Source: an uncultured Clostridia bacterium (GTDB lineage Bacteria > Bacillota > Clostridia > Christensenellales > Pumilibacteraceae). From it: 7,354 bases of DNA. The stretch is taken from NCBI GenBank assembly GCA_900553555.1, contig USEG01000043.1, positions 1 to 7,354 on the forward strand, in the 5' to 3' direction. How positions within the stretch are numbered: the stretch's first letter is position 1; each line of letters begins with the position of its first letter. The notes beneath the pieces are model-generated. The model was not told where the DNA came from. It worked only from the letters and a program-made list of their open reading frames with translations, and did not search any database. Shown in pieces: positions 6,156-7,354 of this stretch. Made by a program: the position numbers and the translations under genes.

Positions 6156-7067
6156 TCACTGCTCCGTCACAGCCGCCAAGCTGTCTTTGTCCCACTTAGG
6201 ATAGGCTCCCTTCTGCCCTACGGCAAGCGCCCCGCATGCATTGGCGGTACGCAGTATTTTGCGCCAATCTTTTTCGCCTGCGTCCAAAGCGGCGAGAGCA
6301 CCGGCCATAAATGCGTCGCCTGCGCCGTTCGTATCCTCCACCGTCTTGACGGGCAAAGCTTTTTCTCTCCGAATTTCGCCGTCCGCAAAGACCATGCTTC
6401 CGTCGCCGCCCATGGTGACAAAAATGATTTTATTGCCGCCGCCGACAAAGCGCAATTTTTCTTCATCGCTGCTGCCCGGCGCAAACATTTGCAGCTCTTC
6501 ATAAGAAAACTTTAATATGTCTGCCGCCTGTATATATTTTCTATAAATTTCCGATGCCGCATCAAAGCTATCAAAGACGCTCTCGCGATAATTTATGTCA
6601 AAACTGACTTTTTTTCCGTTCCTGTGCGACTCGCTTATCAGCTTATCGAAAAAACTCTGTCCGCGGCGCGACGAAAGCGGCAAAGAGCCCATATGCACAA
6701 TGTCGGCGGCTAAGGCAATTTTTTCCGTCTGTACCAACGGCAGATACATATCGGCGGTATCGTTGCGATAAAATCCGAATATGCGTTCTCCGCTGGCGCT
6801 TACGCTGACAAAAGCGAGCGCCGTGTTGCGCTTTTTGTCCATTCGGATATTCAAATAATCGAAATGCTGCTTTCGCGCCGTCTCGATAAGATATTCACCT
6901 ATCATGTCATTGCCCACACAGCCGCAGAAACCGCACCTTGCGCCCATTTTTGCCAGACAGCATGCTACGTTAAAAGGCGCGCCGCCGGCATGACAATCAA
7001 ACCTAATGCCGTCGCTGTGCTTTTGCTGCGTCATATCCGCCAGGACTTCACCCGCACATATTATCAT
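6156..7067 (-). CDS. PfkB-family sugar kinase, fructokinase-like
   Basis: 303 residues, the normal length for the ribokinase/PfkB family. It should transfer phosphate from ATP to a sugar hydroxyl in the cytoplasm. Signatures seen: MIICAGEVLADM at the N-terminus, the substrate-side glycines in GGAPFNVA (28-35), GCVGNDMIG (49-57), the lid segment NTALAFVSVSASGERIF (81-97) followed by FYRNDTADMYL (99-109), VTMGGDGS (217-224), and the ATP/anion-hole motif DTNGAGDAF (245-253) with catalytic base Asp251. The lid and GER-F-FYRN-AD pattern is what I associate with fructokinases, but ribokinase or 2-keto-3-deoxygluconate kinase cannot be excluded. The start is secured by AAAGGAG (7074-7080) 6 bases upstream and a promoter at 7102-7130. 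It converges on the GH43-like gene and may phosphorylate a sugar released in the same catabolic route; that link is inference. Confidence 0.92.
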   Translation of the reverse strand: MIICAGEVLADMTQQKHSDGIRFDCHAGGAPFNVACCLAKMGARCGFCGCVGNDMIGEYLIETARKQHFDYLNIRMDKKRNTALAFVSVSASGERIFGFYRNDTADMYLPLVQTEKIALAADIVHMGSLPLSSRRGQSFFDKLISESHRNGKKVSFDINYRESVFDSFDAASEIYRKYIQAADILKFSYEELQMFAPGSSDEEKLRFVGGGNKIIFVTMGGDGSMVFADGEIRREKALPVKTVEDTNGAGDAFMAGALAALDAGEKDWRKILRTANACGALAVGQKGAYPKWDKDSLAAVTEQ

Positions 7068-7101
7068 ACGTTACTCCTTTATAGCAAATGCCGTTTTTTA
7101 A

Positions 7102-7130
7102 AGTATAATACACAAATTCAAAAAAATCAA
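7102..7130 (-). promoter_or_regulatory. Promoter of the sugar kinase gene
   Basis: On the minus strand TTGATT (7125-7130), a 17-base gap and TATACT (7102-7107) form a good promoter. Transcription would begin near 7095, giving a leader of about 28 bases that carries the AAAGGAG ribosome site at 7074-7080. Confidence 0.7.
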
Positions 7131-7354
7131 GCGTACTAAACGCCATGTAAAATAATGATTTTGTATTTTTAATGCATTAAACTACTTACTCCGATAGCTT
7201 AATATCTTTATATTTTTATGCGTCGCCCGAATTTGCCCTGTAACGCTATTTCGTAAAAGCGCCGGCTATGCCCCGGACATAGCAAATATAGACGCGGGGA
7301 AAACGAGCTTTAGACAACAAAAGCGCATACGGGAAAAACGGCGTTAAAAAAGAA
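7131..7354. other. Gene-free stretch upstream of the sugar kinase
   Basis: No reading frame of useful length with a ribosome site is visible on either strand. It holds a 14-base palindrome TTTAATGCATTAAA (7168-7181), 38 bp upstream of the kinase -35 and a candidate operator, and a small stem GCTATG/CATAGC with a 7-base loop (7265-7283). From about 7220 the base composition rises in GC, which could mean that a gene starts or ends just beyond the right edge. Confidence 0.5.
7168..7181. promoter_or_regulatory. 14-base palindrome, candidate operator
   Basis: TTTAATGCATTAAA is a perfect palindrome upstream of the kinase promoter. Its ATGCAT core also occurs twice in the tandem repeat at 6041-6074 on the other side of the gene. 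No regulator gene is present, and AT-rich palindromes arise by chance, so the call is tentative. Confidence 0.3.

Noticed and set aside
6048..6515. Plus-strand reading frame of 155 codons beginning in the tandem repeat
   Set aside because: It starts just after the terminator without a ribosome site and then runs antisense through the kinase gene.
1..7354. CRISPR array, tRNA, rRNA, insertion sequence or prophage
   Set aside because: No regularly spaced repeats, cloverleaf-like sequence, rRNA-like segment, transposase, integrase or terminal inverted repeats were seen.

Overview
The window looks like a chromosomal stretch from an anaerobic, fibre- or glycan-using Gram-positive bacterium, most likely an uncultured clostridial member of the Bacillota. 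The basis is the set of AT-rich intergenic regions with near-consensus TTGACA/TATAAT promoters, strong AGGAG-type ribosome sites, MKK-type lipoprotein signal peptides, InlB/Listeria-Bacteroides (B) repeats in surface lipoproteins, and carbohydrate-active enzymes. No taxonomic marker is present, so this placement is inference.

Layout from left to right. Positions 1-795 (minus): the N-terminal 265 codons of a lipoprotein built of B-repeat-like modules; its 3' end lies outside the window. It has its own perfect-consensus promoter (860-888). Positions 965-1002: a long hairpin just after the stop of the next gene. Positions 1003-3912 (minus): a 969-residue lipoprotein with two B-repeats, three diverged copies of a module I do not recognise, and a C-terminal sialidase-like propeller with four Asp-boxes. 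Positions 3913-4235: an AT-rich divergent promoter region. Positions 4236-4952 (plus): ung, uracil-DNA glycosylase, a housekeeping repair gene. Positions 5039-5983 (plus): a cytoplasmic GH43-like glycosidase. Positions 6004-6035: a terminator that can serve both converging genes. Positions 6156-7067 (minus): a PfkB-family sugar kinase of the fructokinase type. Positions 7068-7354: its promoter and a gene-free stretch.

How the genes may work together (inference). The two lipoproteins would sit on the outer face of the membrane. The sialidase-like one could trim a terminal sugar from a glycan, with its repeats binding carbohydrate or cell wall. The GH43-like enzyme has no signal peptide and would act on imported oligosaccharides, and the kinase would phosphorylate a released hexose. 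No transporter or regulator lies in the window. Each gene has its own promoter, so this is a loose cluster rather than one operon, and ung is probably an unrelated neighbour.

Most unusual points: the triple unknown module joined to a sialidase-like domain whose usual RIP motif reads GCP; an Asp where the GH43 catalytic Glu is expected; and several short repeats and palindromes beside promoters. I see no mobile element, CRISPR array, tRNA or rRNA.
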